64,000 nt of DNA from DASZIT01 sp036489495 (GTDB taxonomy: Bacteria; Actinomycetota; Acidimicrobiia; Acidimicrobiales; RAAP-2), in the NCBI GenBank assembly GCA_036489495.1, contig DASXFR010000076.1, forward strand, positions 14,096 to 78,095, given 5' to 3'. Positions within the stretch are counted from its first letter, which is position 1, and every line of letters starts with the position of its first letter. Position numbers and translations under genes: made by a program. The notes under the pieces were generated by a model. That model was given only the letters and a program-made list of their open reading frames with translations. It ran no database searches and was not told the DNA's origin. This document shows positions 40,806-49,073 of this stretch, in pieces.

Positions 40806-42049
40806 CGCAAGCGGCCACCATCCCGGTCCTGTCGGTCGACGACCATGTCATCGAGCCCCCGGATGCCTACGTCGGCCGGGTGCCGGCCGCCCTCGTCGAT
40901 CGGGCGCCCCGGGTGGTGGAGGTGGACGAGTCGGAGTTGACCAGCGCCCTGGGTGACGCCTTCGAGAAGTGGGATCCGGAACTCAACCAGGTGGTGGGCC
41001 GGAGGCAGGCCGGCGCCGATTCCGGCCCCCGGCAGGCCTGGCTGGTCGACGGTCAACTCCACCCGCTCTACGGCATGGACTCGTGCATGGGCCGGCCGGC
41101 GGAGGAATGGGGCATGCGCCCGCTTCGGTTCGACGAGATGACCCCGGGAAGTTGGGACGTCGGGGCTCGGGTGGCCGACATGGACCGCGCCGGTATCTAT
41201 GCCTCGGTGAACTTTCCGGCCATGTGGGTCGGCTTCTGCGGCTCCACCTTCTCCGCCCTGGAGGACACGGAGCTCGCCCTGGCCCTGGTGCGGGCCTGGA
41301 ACGCCTGGCACCTGGAGGCCTGGGCCGGTGCCCACCCCGACCGGTTCGTGGCCCTGCAACTGCCGTGCCTCTGGGACCCGGTCCTGGCTGCGGCCGAGAT
41401 CCGGAAGAACGCCGAAGCCGGGTGCAAGGCGGTGAGCTTCACCGAGAACCCCACCGGGCAGGGGCTGCCGTCCATTCACAGCGGGCACTGGGATCCGTTC
41501 CTGGCCGCCTGCGCGGAGACCGGTACGGTGGTCTGCCTCCACGCCGGGTCGGCGGGTCACACCCTGGACACCTCGGTCGACGCCCCGCTGGAGGTGGCCC
41601 AGACCCTGTTCCCGGCGGCGGCGTTCGTCACCGCCGCCGACTGGGTCTGGTCGCAGATCCCGGTGCGCTTCCCCGATCTCCGCATCGCCCTGTCCGAAGG
41701 GGGCATCGGTTGGCTCCCGTTGGCCATGGACTGGATGGACCACACGGCCCGGACCCACATGCCGTGGACCGGGTGCTGGAAAGGGATCGACCTGCTGCCC
41801 AGCGAGGTACTCCGGCGGAACTTCTGGTTCTGCACCATCGACGAGCCGTTGGGGCTCCAGGCGGTGGCCGCCACCATCGGCGTCGACCACGTGAGCCTGG
41901 AGGTCGACTACCCGCACGCCGATTCGAGCTGGCCGGCCACCCAGGAGGTGCTCCGCCACTGTGGTACCGGACTCACCCGACCGCAGCTGGAGGCGGTGGC
42001 CTTCGCCAATGCTTGCGAACTGTTCGACCACCCGCGGCCGGTAGCCTGA
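40802..42049 (+). CDS. Amidohydrolase (Amidohydro_2 family)
   Basis: This 415-residue metal-dependent TIM barrel is related to the 15242 product. Likely metal ligands are in SVDDHVIEPP (Asp, His near residue 14), VCLHAGSAGH (near 244), and the C-terminal LEVDYPHADSSWP (Asp near 365). The DHVIEPPD and RVADMDRAGIYASVNFP segments are frequent in actinobacterial decarboxylase/hydrolase members. It overlaps the aldo/keto reductase stop by 4 bases and is the last large gene of the transporter operon. The reaction may be hydrolysis or non-oxidative decarboxylation. Confidence 0.88.
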   Translation: MTQAATIPVLSVDDHVIEPPDAYVGRVPAALVDRAPRVVEVDESELTSALGDAFEKWDPELNQVVGRRQAGADSGPRQAWLVDGQLHPLYGMDSCMGRPAEEWGMRPLRFDEMTPGSWDVGARVADMDRAGIYASVNFPAMWVGFCGSTFSALEDTELALALVRAWNAWHLEAWAGAHPDRFVALQLPCLWDPVLAAAEIRKNAEAGCKAVSFTENPTGQGLPSIHSGHWDPFLAACAETGTVVCLHAGSAGHTLDTSVDAPLEVAQTLFPAAAFVTAADWVWSQIPVRFPDLRIALSEGGIGWLPLAMDWMDHTARTHMPWTGCWKGIDLLPSEVLRRNFWFCTIDEPLGLQAVAATIGVDHVSLEVDYPHADSSWPATQEVLRHCGTGLTRPQLEAVAFANACELFDHPRPVA

Positions 42050-42063
42050 GCCCGGAGGCAGTC

Positions 42064-42324
42064 ATGGACCCACAGGCAGTGGCCGAGGCGGTCGACGAGG
42101 TCGACCAGGTGATGCGGGCCGACGGGGCCGCCCTCACCCTGGTGGCGGCCGACCCCAAGACCGCCCGCATCGACGTCAGCCTCGACCTCAGCCAGGTCAG
42201 TTGTCTCGACTGCATCCTGCCGCCGGCCATGCTCCACGAGGTGCTGGAGTCGGCCATCCAGCGGCGCCTCCACTCTGAATTCGAAGTCAGGGTGGCCGAC
42301 CCGCGGTCAGCGCTCCCCAACTAA
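42064..42324 (+). CDS. Small NifU-like domain protein
   Basis: This 86-residue protein reads VDEVDQVMRADGAALTLVAADPKTARIDVSLDLSQ, then SCLDCILPPAMLHEVLESAIQRRL. The CxxC pair (Cys47, Cys50), a following Pro and an amphipathic helix match the C-terminal NifU domain, which carries Fe-S clusters. GGAGG lies 5 bases before the ATG. It ends head-to-head with the LarA homologue, the two stops overlapping. A stand-alone NifU-like domain inside a catabolic operon is odd. It could deliver or bind iron, or be a repurposed fold. Similarity is by pattern only. Confidence 0.7.
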   Translation: MDPQAVAEAVDEVDQVMRADGAALTLVAADPKTARIDVSLDLSQVSCLDCILPPAMLHEVLESAIQRRLHSEFEVRVADPRSALPN

Positions 42325-43574
42325 CCGCGTCCGCGATTGTCCGGTCGGCTGTTCACCAATTGAATCGTGGCGCAGGGAAAGACGCTGACCCGGGCCGACC
42401 CACCGTGTCTCTCCTCCAGCCAGGCCGCCGTGTCCGCCCACCGGTCGAACAGGATGGTGTCGGCAGCCACTTCCGGAGCCAGCTCCCCGCGATTGAGGTT
42501 CGGGCAAAAGAAGGCCAGGCCCCGCCCGGACAGCCGGGTGGCGGCCGGCGCGGCCAGGGCCATCCCCGGGCCGAACAGGGAGTGGAATCCCAATCCCTCG
42601 GATCCGGCCAGCGCCACCACCACCGACCCGCCCCGGCGCACCAGCGGCTCGGAGGCGGTCCGGTAGGGGGCAAAGGCGGTGACGTGCTGGAGGAACTCGG
42701 AGTCCTTGGGATAGAGGGAGAGGACGCAGACGTCAGCCCCCGGCACCGCCGGGGTGGCGAACACCTGCCGGGCAATGTCCACCCCGGCCCGGTGGGCGCC
42801 GACCACGTCCCCGACCACCAACCCGGCCACCCCCATGTCCGGGGTCGGGACCGAGTTGACGATGAAGTCCACCCGGGCCATGGCGGCCGCCTCTTCGGCC
42901 TCGAGCCGGGCCGGGCTCTCCTCGTTGCCGAAGTCGCCCTCCAGCGCGCTCCCGCGATGAAAGGCTTCGGCGGAGGCGATGCTGGCCACGCCGGGCATCA
43001 ATAGCTTGGCCCCGCCGGAGAACCCGGTAGCCGCGTGGGGGATGATCGAACCCACCAGGATGCGGAGATCGGCGCGGAGGAACTCGGCATTGAGCTCCAC
43101 CGGGGTGCCCCGACGGGTCTCCCCGATCGGTTGACACCCGGCCCAGGAGAAGTGGCTCGATACCCGGCACCGGGCCAGCACCTCGGAACCCAGCTTCTTC
43201 ACCAGGTCCTCGCGGGTCAGCGGCCGGTGGTTGGCCACCCCCACCAACACATGGACATCAGCGGCGGGGATTCCGGCCGCCTCCAGCTCGTCCAGCACCC
43301 TTGGCAACAGTCGCCGTCCCGGGGTGGGCCGGGTGAGGTCGTCGACGACCACGCACGGGGCGCGACGCCCCCGGGCCAACTGGCGAAGCGGGGCGGTGCC
43401 CACCGGGCGGGCGAAGGCCTCGGCGATCCCGTGCGACCCGATGTCCTCGGCTCCCGCCGGCGCGCAGGTCTCGACCTGCCAACCAGTGGGGAACGAGAGC
43501 TCGACCTCCCGGTCGTCGTACCAGGCCCCCAGCCGGATCCGGGCGGTCGGCGCCTCCACCCGTGCGCCGGTCAC
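42321..43574 (-). CDS. LarA-family (nickel-dependent lactate racemase-like) protein
   Basis: The 417 residues match the LarA family (DUF2088), whose founding member racemises lactate using a nickel-pincer nucleotide bound to a lysine. Expected landmarks are present: DDLTRPTP (78-85), ANHRPLT with His116, SHFSW with His141, and GSIIPHAATGFSGGAK with His180 and Lys190 (the cofactor-attachment position). No larB, larC or larE cofactor genes are in the window. The gene is downstream of the PaaK-like ligase by 1 base (TGA-g-GTG), so it is likely translated with it. Relatives act on other 2-hydroxy acids, so substrate is open. Confidence 0.88.
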   Translation of the reverse strand: MTGARVEAPTARIRLGAWYDDREVELSFPTGWQVETCAPAGAEDIGSHGIAEAFARPVGTAPLRQLARGRRAPCVVVDDLTRPTPGRRLLPRVLDELEAAGIPAADVHVLVGVANHRPLTREDLVKKLGSEVLARCRVSSHFSWAGCQPIGETRRGTPVELNAEFLRADLRILVGSIIPHAATGFSGGAKLLMPGVASIASAEAFHRGSALEGDFGNEESPARLEAEEAAAMARVDFIVNSVPTPDMGVAGLVVGDVVGAHRAGVDIARQVFATPAVPGADVCVLSLYPKDSEFLQHVTAFAPYRTASEPLVRRGGSVVVALAGSEGLGFHSLFGPGMALAAPAATRLSGRGLAFFCPNLNRGELAPEVAADTILFDRWADTAAWLEERHGGSARVSVFPCATIQLVNSRPDNRGRG

Positions 43575-43575
43575 C

Positions 43576-44961
43576 TCACCGGTCGTCCCGGAACCGCTTG
43601 GCCTTGGCCTGGCTGGCCACTTCGGTCAGGGGGTCGAGGCTTCCCGGCGCCACCACCTCGGCGTCGATCCTGATCCCGAACTTCTGACGGAGGGCGGCCT
43701 CGATGTCCCGGGCCAGCTCCGGCCACCGCTCGGGCCCGGTGTCGCTGGCCACCATCACCACCACCCGGTCACGTCCCTCCTGGCGCTCGGCCCGCACGAA
43801 GTAGTCGCTGGTGGTCGACGGCACCGAGGTGGCGATCCGCCCGAGGCCCTCGGGCCAGACGTTGACCCCCCGCAGCTTGATCATGTTGTCCCCCCGGCCG
43901 GCGAAGCGGCCCATCCGGCGGAGCCAGCTGCCGCAGGCGCACCGGGTGCGGGGGTGGAGGAATGACAGGTCCATGATGTTGTACCGGAACTGGGGGCTGC
44001 CGGTCTTGTACAGCTCGGTGACAACCAGCGCCCCGGTCTCGCCGTCGGGGAGCGGCGCCCCGGTCTCGGGGTCGACCACTTCGATATGGAAGGCGTCCTC
44101 GAAGATGTGGAGCCCGTCCTTGGCCGGGCACTCGGCGGCCACATACCCGACCTCGTGGAACCCGTAGGTGGCAAAGGCCGGCACTCCGAAGGTCTCCTCC
44201 AGCAGTTCCTCGTTCCCGATGTTGGTGGCCAGCGACCGAATCCCCAGGTCGGTCCGCGGGTCGAGGCCGGCGGCCCGGGCGGCTTCGGCCAGCCGCAACA
44301 GGTAATCGCCGGTGCCCAGGATGGCCGCCGGCCGGTACTGGCGGGCCAGCTCCAGCTGGCGGGCGGTGCTGGTGACGTTGCCGGTGCTGGTGGTCAGCAC
44401 TACGCAGTTGAGCCACCGGTAGAGGGCGTCGTCGAAGGCGAAGGCCCCGTTGTGGAGTCCGTAGGACCAGCTGTTGAACACCACATCGCCGGGGCGCAAC
44501 CCCTGGAGGTACATCCCCCGGGCGGCCCGCACCGCGGTAGCGGCCCGGTCCCACTCGGTATAAAGGGTGGGGCGCGGGTTGCCGGTGGTTCCCCCGGACA
44601 TGGCGACGCGCATCGGCTCCCGGCAGGCATCGTCCACTCCGACCCCCTGGTAGTCCCCGTAGGGCGGGTGGTCCTCGATGCTCTGGCGGATGTCGTCGAC
44701 GGTGTAGGTAGGGACCGAGGCCAGGTCCTCGAAACTCCGCAGATCAGCCGGATCGAACCCGGCCTCTCGCCACCGCCGGGCGAAGAACGGAACCCGGGCG
44801 GCGCGTTGGGCCCGGTCCTGCAACCGGGAGAGCTTGGCCCGGTCGATCTCCTCGGGCGTCGCCGTCCAACCGTGCTCGAAGTACTCGGGCGGTGGCGGGT
44901 AGAGGGCGGCGACCTCGTCGTAGTCGACTGCTTCCCAAGGGCGGCGAATGCCGGTGGACAA
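43576..44961 (-). CDS. PaaK-like AMP-forming CoA ligase (second copy)
   Basis: This 461-residue close paralogue of the 12125-13519 ligase has MSGGTTGNPRPT (near 120-131), TYGFHEVGYV, the CxC pair in RCACGSWLRR and GRGDNMIKLRGVNVWPEG. It activates an organic acid by adenylation and thioester formation. The TTG start 44961 has GAGGA six bases upstream. The longer frame to 45234 crosses the divergent promoter region. It is the first gene of a ligase-larA operon, facing the CGSC protein across an operator region. The nearby amidohydrolase repeats the ligase/amidohydrolase association seen at 11-13.5 kb. Confidence 0.9.
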   Translation of the reverse strand: MSTGIRRPWEAVDYDEVAALYPPPPEYFEHGWTATPEEIDRAKLSRLQDRAQRAARVPFFARRWREAGFDPADLRSFEDLASVPTYTVDDIRQSIEDHPPYGDYQGVGVDDACREPMRVAMSGGTTGNPRPTLYTEWDRAATAVRAARGMYLQGLRPGDVVFNSWSYGLHNGAFAFDDALYRWLNCVVLTTSTGNVTSTARQLELARQYRPAAILGTGDYLLRLAEAARAAGLDPRTDLGIRSLATNIGNEELLEETFGVPAFATYGFHEVGYVAAECPAKDGLHIFEDAFHIEVVDPETGAPLPDGETGALVVTELYKTGSPQFRYNIMDLSFLHPRTRCACGSWLRRMGRFAGRGDNMIKLRGVNVWPEGLGRIATSVPSTTSDYFVRAERQEGRDRVVVMVASDTGPERWPELARDIEAALRQKFGIRIDAEVVAPGSLDPLTEVASQAKAKRFRDDR

Positions 44962-45036
44962 TAGGGGTCCTCTGCGCCGGGGGCGGGCGGTGTGCACGCC
45001 GAACGTTGGGTCAGACTCTAAATCCTGTGCGTCCTG

Positions 45037-45063
45037 CACACAACTCTGTGTGAGATTCACACA
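45037..45063. promoter_or_regulatory. CACACA / TGTGTG / CACACA overlapping inverted repeats
   Basis: Two interlocked dyads lie between the divergent ligase and CGSC genes. One is CACACA-actc-TGTGTG (45037-45052) and the other is TGTGTGA-gat-TCACACA (45047-45063), the latter perfect over 7-bp arms. They are probably operators for a dimeric regulator. A GATATA at 45067-45072 may be the rightward -10. Confidence 0.65.
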
Positions 45064-45120
45064 ACTGATATACCATGGACCCAGCCCGGGACGGTGACCG
45101 CCCGGGAAGAGGAGCGTGTT

Positions 45121-45666
45121 ATGACCGCCACCCTGCGGATCCGCCTGCCCACCGCCCCCCCGGCCCCGGAGGTAACCGCCCCCAGTTTTGTGGTGGGCGG
45201 ACCGCTGACCGGCCTGCGGGTCGGGGTCCGTCACGAAGGGTCATGGCGCTCGTGGATGCTGATCACCGATGTCTGGCGGCGGCGGCTGCAGGATGACGAC
45301 GCCAAGCCGGTGATGCTGCAGACCGGGGAGCGGGTGGGGGCCGAAGGCGAGGCCACCCGCCTGGCGGTCGAGCACTGGGTCGGCCAGATCGACTGCGCGG
45401 TGTCCGGTCTCGGCACCTGTGGGTCGTGCACCTCATGGAGTGTGGCCGACGCGGTGTCGGTGGAAGACGCGGGGAAGCCGGCGGTGGTGGCGGTGACGTC
45501 CGAGTTCGAGACCCACGCCCGGAACATGGCCACCTACCTCGGCCACCGCGACCTGAAGGTGCTGGTCCTTCCCTACCCGCTGGAGGCCCGCCCGGAGGCG
45601 GAGCTGCGCGCCATCGCCGAAGACTTCTATCCACGCTTCCTCGACCTGATCGAGGCGAGCCGATGA
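45121..45666 (+). CDS. UGSC-like family protein, Cys form (CGSC motif)
   Basis: The 181 residues contain the motif GLGTCGSCTSWSVADAV. Cys100 and Cys103 occupy the place where related (seleno)proteins have UGSC, so here the selenocysteine position is an ordinary Cys codon (TGT). The fold is probably alpha/beta with a thiol active site: ..VEHWVGQIDCAVSGLG.. before the motif and AVVAVTSEFETHARNMATYLGHRDLKVLVLPYPLE after. No biochemical role is known to me; redox or thiol chemistry is inferred. Its stop overlaps the start of the next gene, which usually accompanies it. The ATG 45121 is preceded by AGAGGAGCG. Confidence 0.78.
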   Translation: MTATLRIRLPTAPPAPEVTAPSFVVGGPLTGLRVGVRHEGSWRSWMLITDVWRRRLQDDDAKPVMLQTGERVGAEGEATRLAVEHWVGQIDCAVSGLGTCGSCTSWSVADAVSVEDAGKPAVVAVTSEFETHARNMATYLGHRDLKVLVLPYPLEARPEAELRAIAEDFYPRFLDLIEASR

Positions 45667-46739
45667 CCGGATCGCTGACCGCCGAGGTCCTCGAAGTGCC
45701 CGACGATCCCGCCGCTCTCTATGAGCTGTCGTTGGAAGCCGGGTGGGGGGACGGGGTTCCGGTCCTGCCTCCCACCGACGACCGGGTTGAGGCCCTGTTG
45801 GCGACGACCCCGCTCGAACCGTCGGCGGTCATCGGGGTCCTGCCTCCCCGCAACGGCGTCGCCACTGTCGAGTTGGCCGCCATCAATGCCGCCCTGGCCG
45901 GCTGTGCGCCGGAGGCCTTCCCATTGGTGGTGGCCGCCATCGAGGCGATGGTGGTGCCCGAGTTCAACGCCTTCGCCCTCACCACCACCACCTCGAGCGT
46001 GTTCCCCATGCTGATCGTGAACGGTCCGGGGCGGGACGGACTGGAAATCGACTACCGGGCCGGCTGCCTGGGGGGAGCCGCCGGGCGCGGTTCGATGACA
46101 GTCGGCCGAGCCGTGTCGCTCTGCCTCCGCAACATCGGGGGACAACGCGCCGGGGACACTTCGCGCACGGTGTTCGGACAGCCGGCCCGGTTCGGCCTGT
46201 GCTTCGGCGAATGGGAAGAACGCTCCCCGTGGCCGTCGCTGGCCCAGCGGCGAGGCTTCGAACCGTCCGAGGATGTAGTGACGGTGCACGGTGGGAAGGG
46301 CACCTTCCCGATGGCGGATGTGAACATCGACGACGCCGGCGAACTGGTGCGGATGCTGGCCAAGTGCATCGCCTTCCCGCTCAACAACTGGTATCTGGAG
46401 CCGTCCGGCGAGAGCGGCCAGTTGGTCCTGGCCATCAACCCGATGTGGGCCGAACGGTTCGCCCAACCGTTCCCCGAGATCGAGTCACTGCAACAGCACC
46501 TCTTCGACCACGCTTGGCAGCCAATCGAGCTGTGGCCGGAGGCGAACCAGGAGATCCTCCGATCCAAGGGCCGGGTCGATCCGGAGGGCAAAGTGCCGCT
46601 GGTGAGCCGGCCCGACCAGCTGGTCCCGGTGGTATGCGGCGGGTTGGGGAGTCTGCACGCGGTGGCGCTCACCAGTTTTTGCGAGAGCGAGATGCAGAGC
46701 GTGGCCGTCCAGCGGGAGCCGGCTGCCGCTCTACGGTGA
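45663..46739 (+). CDS. Partner protein of the UGSC-like gene, function unknown
   Basis: The 358 residues begin with an acidic helical part containing ELSLEAGWGDGVPVLPPTDDRVEALLA (about 21-47). A middle domain with conserved-looking AAINAALAGCAPEAFPLVVAAIEAM and MLIVNGPGRDGLEIDYRAGCLGGAAGRGSMTVGRAV (about 120-155) follows, then a C-terminal part SFCESEMQSVAVQRE. No signal peptide or membrane segment. It begins inside the previous stop (ATGA), which suggests a two-protein unit. I recognise the arrangement as recurrent in actinobacteria but know no assigned activity. Cys residues at the GCLGG and SFCES positions could work with the CGSC motif. Confidence 0.72.
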   Translation: MTGSLTAEVLEVPDDPAALYELSLEAGWGDGVPVLPPTDDRVEALLATTPLEPSAVIGVLPPRNGVATVELAAINAALAGCAPEAFPLVVAAIEAMVVPEFNAFALTTTTSSVFPMLIVNGPGRDGLEIDYRAGCLGGAAGRGSMTVGRAVSLCLRNIGGQRAGDTSRTVFGQPARFGLCFGEWEERSPWPSLAQRRGFEPSEDVVTVHGGKGTFPMADVNIDDAGELVRMLAKCIAFPLNNWYLEPSGESGQLVLAINPMWAERFAQPFPEIESLQQHLFDHAWQPIELWPEANQEILRSKGRVDPEGKVPLVSRPDQLVPVVCGGLGSLHAVALTSFCESEMQSVAVQREPAAALR

Positions 46740-46742
46740 GAT

Positions 46743-46760
46743 CGGGATACCCACATCCCG
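46743..46760. terminator. Bidirectional hairpin between convergent genes
   Basis: CGGGAT-acccac-ATCCCG, a perfect 6-bp stem, fills the 35-bp gap between the ends of the 45663 and 46775 genes. The position suits a shared terminator, although U-tracts are missing. Confidence 0.45.
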
Positions 46761-46774
46761 GACCGCCGCGGGCA

Positions 46775-47317
46775 TCAGAGCTCGGCGACCAACCGGCTGA
46801 AAGAGTCGTCGAACCGGGTCATCAGCCGGAGGAACGCCTCGCAGTCGCGGCGCGACCATCCGTCGGTGATCTCTGCCAAGAGCTCGAGCCACGATTGCCA
46901 GACCTGGTTGATGACCCGCTCACCCTTCTTGGTGAGGCGCAGCATCACCACCCGGCCGTCCCTGGGATCGGCCAATCGTTCCAGACAGCCCAATGACGCG
47001 AGTTCGGCCACGTGCCGACTGACGGTGGAGCGCTCGTAGTCGAGCTCCTGAGCCACGTCCGACACCCGGACCGGCTGCAGGTCCTGCACCCTGGACAGGA
47101 CGCCGAACAGATACGGGCGGAGATCAACCCCGCTGCGACGGCCCATGGCTTCGTAGAGGCGCAACGAGTGGGTCTTGGAGGACACCGAGGTGAGCGTGCG
47201 ATTCAGCTCGTCGAGCCAGCCCTTTTCATCTCGTGTTACTTCACCCGGGCGGCGCGCAATGGAAGACCGCTCCCGGTCAGGCTCTCTCGTCAGCGGTCGG
47301 GTGGCGGCAGCGGTCAC
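46775..47317 (-). CDS. MarR-family transcriptional regulator
   Basis: The 180 residues contain a winged helix (VRVSDVAQELDYERSTVSRHVAELASLGCLERLADPRDGRVVMLRLTKKGERV, about 85-138) flanked by dimerisation helices. The DPRDGR wing is a MarR signature. It starts at GTG 47317, one base after the TetR stop, so both regulators are translated together; longer frames are TetR shadow. Possible targets are the DrrAB-type exporter or the CACACA operator at 45.04 kb, neither proven. Confidence 0.85.
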   Translation of the reverse strand: MTAAATRPLTREPDRERSSIARRPGEVTRDEKGWLDELNRTLTSVSSKTHSLRLYEAMGRRSGVDLRPYLFGVLSRVQDLQPVRVSDVAQELDYERSTVSRHVAELASLGCLERLADPRDGRVVMLRLTKKGERVINQVWQSWLELLAEITDGWSRRDCEAFLRLMTRFDDSFSRLVAEL

Positions 47318-47318
47318 G

Positions 47319-47948
47319 TCAAGGAGCCAACAGATCGTGAACGGCGTCGTGGAGCAGGTCACCCATTTTCTGATCGCTCGTATCGTTGAAGGCGTCCCCG
47401 GACATGAAGAGTCCCGCGAAGATGGCGCCGAACGAGCAGGCCATTCGAACCCGATCACGGAGCGGGAGGCGGGGATCGGCGAGAATCTCACGGAACTTGA
47501 CCTGGATGTCCTCGTGCTCCTCGTCGTGATCCTTCGAATGCAACTTCTCGAGGGCGGCCTGGTTTCGCTCGTGCATGAGGAAGATCTTGCGCTGGACCAG
47601 CATTTGGGTGACCATCTCGTCGAGCAATTCGCGCCACAGCTCGAGGCTGATCGGCTCCTCGGTCATTCGGCGGACGGCTCCCTTGCCGAGCTCGTGGAGG
47701 CGCATGTGGAGCGCCATCAAGATGTCGTCCTTGGAGGCGAAGTGGTAATACAACGCCGCCTTGGTGACGCTCAGCCTCTCGGCGATCTCCCGGAGGGAGG
47801 TGCGGTCGAATCCCTTATCGGTGAAGAGCTCGAGGGCGATGTCGAGAATGCGCTCCCGAGTCGAGACTTCCTGCGGCTCGTTCTCGTCCGGCTCGGCATC
47901 CGACTCCGCGTCGAGCAATCCGCTACCTTCCGCCGGGGCCTGGGTCAT
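47319..47948 (-). CDS. TetR-family transcriptional regulator
   Basis: This 209-residue TetR regulator has an acidic N-terminal extension of about 30 residues, then the HTH domain TRERILDIALELFTDKGFDRTSLREIAERLSVTKAALYYHFASKDDIL (about 30-77). The C-terminal ligand domain has an unusual charged stretch KDHDEEHEDIQ. It is divergent from the DrrAB-type exporter. The ACGACC-N5-GGTCGT dyad inside the exporter promoter is its likely operator. It is probably a drug- or lipid-responsive repressor of export. Confidence 0.92.
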   Translation of the reverse strand: MTQAPAEGSGLLDAESDAEPDENEPQEVSTRERILDIALELFTDKGFDRTSLREIAERLSVTKAALYYHFASKDDILMALHMRLHELGKGAVRRMTEEPISLELWRELLDEMVTQMLVQRKIFLMHERNQAALEKLHSKDHDEEHEDIQVKFREILADPRLPLRDRVRMACSFGAIFAGLFMSGDAFNDTSDQKMGDLLHDAVHDLLAP

Positions 47949-47981
47949 CGTGGCATTTTCCTCATTCCCGCCCGATTCTAC

Positions 47982-48010
47982 TTGACGACCGGTAAGGTCG
48001 TGCGTACCAT
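47982..48010 (+). promoter_or_regulatory. Exporter promoter TTGACG-N17-TACCAT with ACGACC-N5-GGTCGT operator
   Basis: The -35 (47982-47987) and -10 (48005-48010) are 17 bases apart. The perfect dyad ACGACC (47985-47990) and GGTCGT (47996-48001) lies in the spacer, an ideal place for TetR repression. Confidence 0.72.
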
Positions 48011-48053
48011 GACCACCAGGCCGACACTACTAGCCGGCAGGTAAAGAGGGCTC

Positions 48054-49073
48054 GTGGCGACTGAACCGATGATCGAAGCCGAAGGGCTGGCCAAGAGCTA
48101 CGGCGAGACCCGGGCCCTGGCCGGTATCGACTTTTCGGTGCCGGCCGGCACCATCCTGGGGTTGCTCGGGCCCAACGGGGCGGGCAAGACAACCGCGGTA
48201 CGGATCCTGACCACCCTCGCCCGGCCGGATGCCGGTCACGGGAAAGTCGCCGGGATCGACGTCGTGGCCCACCCGGCCGAGGTACGCCGCCACATCGGGG
48301 TGGCTGCCCAGGACGCCACCCTCGACGGCCTGCTGACCGGGCGCCAGAATTTGGTCCTGGTCGGGGAACTCAGCGACATGGGCCGGGATGCGTCCCGGGC
48401 CCGGGCCACCGAACTGTTGGCCCAGTTCGAACTGACCGATGCCGCCGACCGGGTGTTGAAGGGATACTCGGGCGGCATGCGCCGGCGCCTCGACCTGGCC
48501 GCCAGCCTGATGACCCGCCCACCCGTGCTGTTCCTCGATGAGCCGACCACCGGGTTGGACCCGACCAGTCGCCAACGGGTGTGGGACGCCATCCGGGTGC
48601 TCCTCGACGACGGCGTCACCGTCCTTTTGACCACCCAGTATCTGGATGAAGCCGACGCCCTGGCCCATCGCATCGTGGTCGTGAACCATGGCCGGGTGAT
48701 TGCCAACGGAACGCCGCAGGAGCTGAAGCAGGCGAGCCGGAGCGCGCATCTGGAGATAACGCTGGCTACTGCCCACGATGGGGCCGCCGCGGCCCTGGCC
48801 CCCCTGGTCGCCGGTCGGATCCAGGTCAGCGATGACGGCCGCGGCTTGAGCGCCGCGGTTGACAATTCGCCCGGGCTGGCCACCGTGGTGGTGCGCGCCC
48901 TCGACGGCGCCGGCGTTCTGGTGGACGACATCGAGATACGCCAGCCGTCGCTCGACGACGTGTTCTTCTCCCTGACCGGCGACCATATCGAAGAAGAAGA
49001 CGAGGACATTGGCGAGGAAGTCAATGTCGATTCAGAGGCAGACCGAGCGTCACTGGAAGGAGCCAACGCATGA
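48054..49073 (+). CDS. DrrA-type ABC exporter ATP-binding protein
   Basis: This 339-residue ATPase of the daunorubicin-resistance family has Walker A GPNGAGKTT (39-47), the Q-loop GVAAQDATLDGLLTG, signature YSGGMRRRLDLAASL, Walker B VLFLDEPTTGLDPTSR and switch TTQYLDEAD. The C-terminal DrrA domain ends with an acidic tail (EEEDEDIGEE, about 311-320), longer than usual. With the next gene it forms a drug or lipid exporter. The GTG start follows AAAGAGGG closely, and the stop overlaps the permease ATG (ATGA). Confidence 0.93.
   Translation: MATEPMIEAEGLAKSYGETRALAGIDFSVPAGTILGLLGPNGAGKTTAVRILTTLARPDAGHGKVAGIDVVAHPAEVRRHIGVAAQDATLDGLLTGRQNLVLVGELSDMGRDASRARATELLAQFELTDAADRVLKGYSGGMRRRLDLAASLMTRPPVLFLDEPTTGLDPTSRQRVWDAIRVLLDDGVTVLLTTQYLDEADALAHRIVVVNHGRVIANGTPQELKQASRSAHLEITLATAHDGAAAALAPLVAGRIQVSDDGRGLSAAVDNSPGLATVVVRALDGAGVLVDDIEIRQPSLDDVFFSLTGDHIEEEDEDIGEEVNVDSEADRASLEGANA

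Noticed and set aside
45418..45430. Selenocysteine (UGA) at the UGSC motif
   Set aside because: The codon is TGT (Cys), not TGA. No SECIS-type claim is needed.
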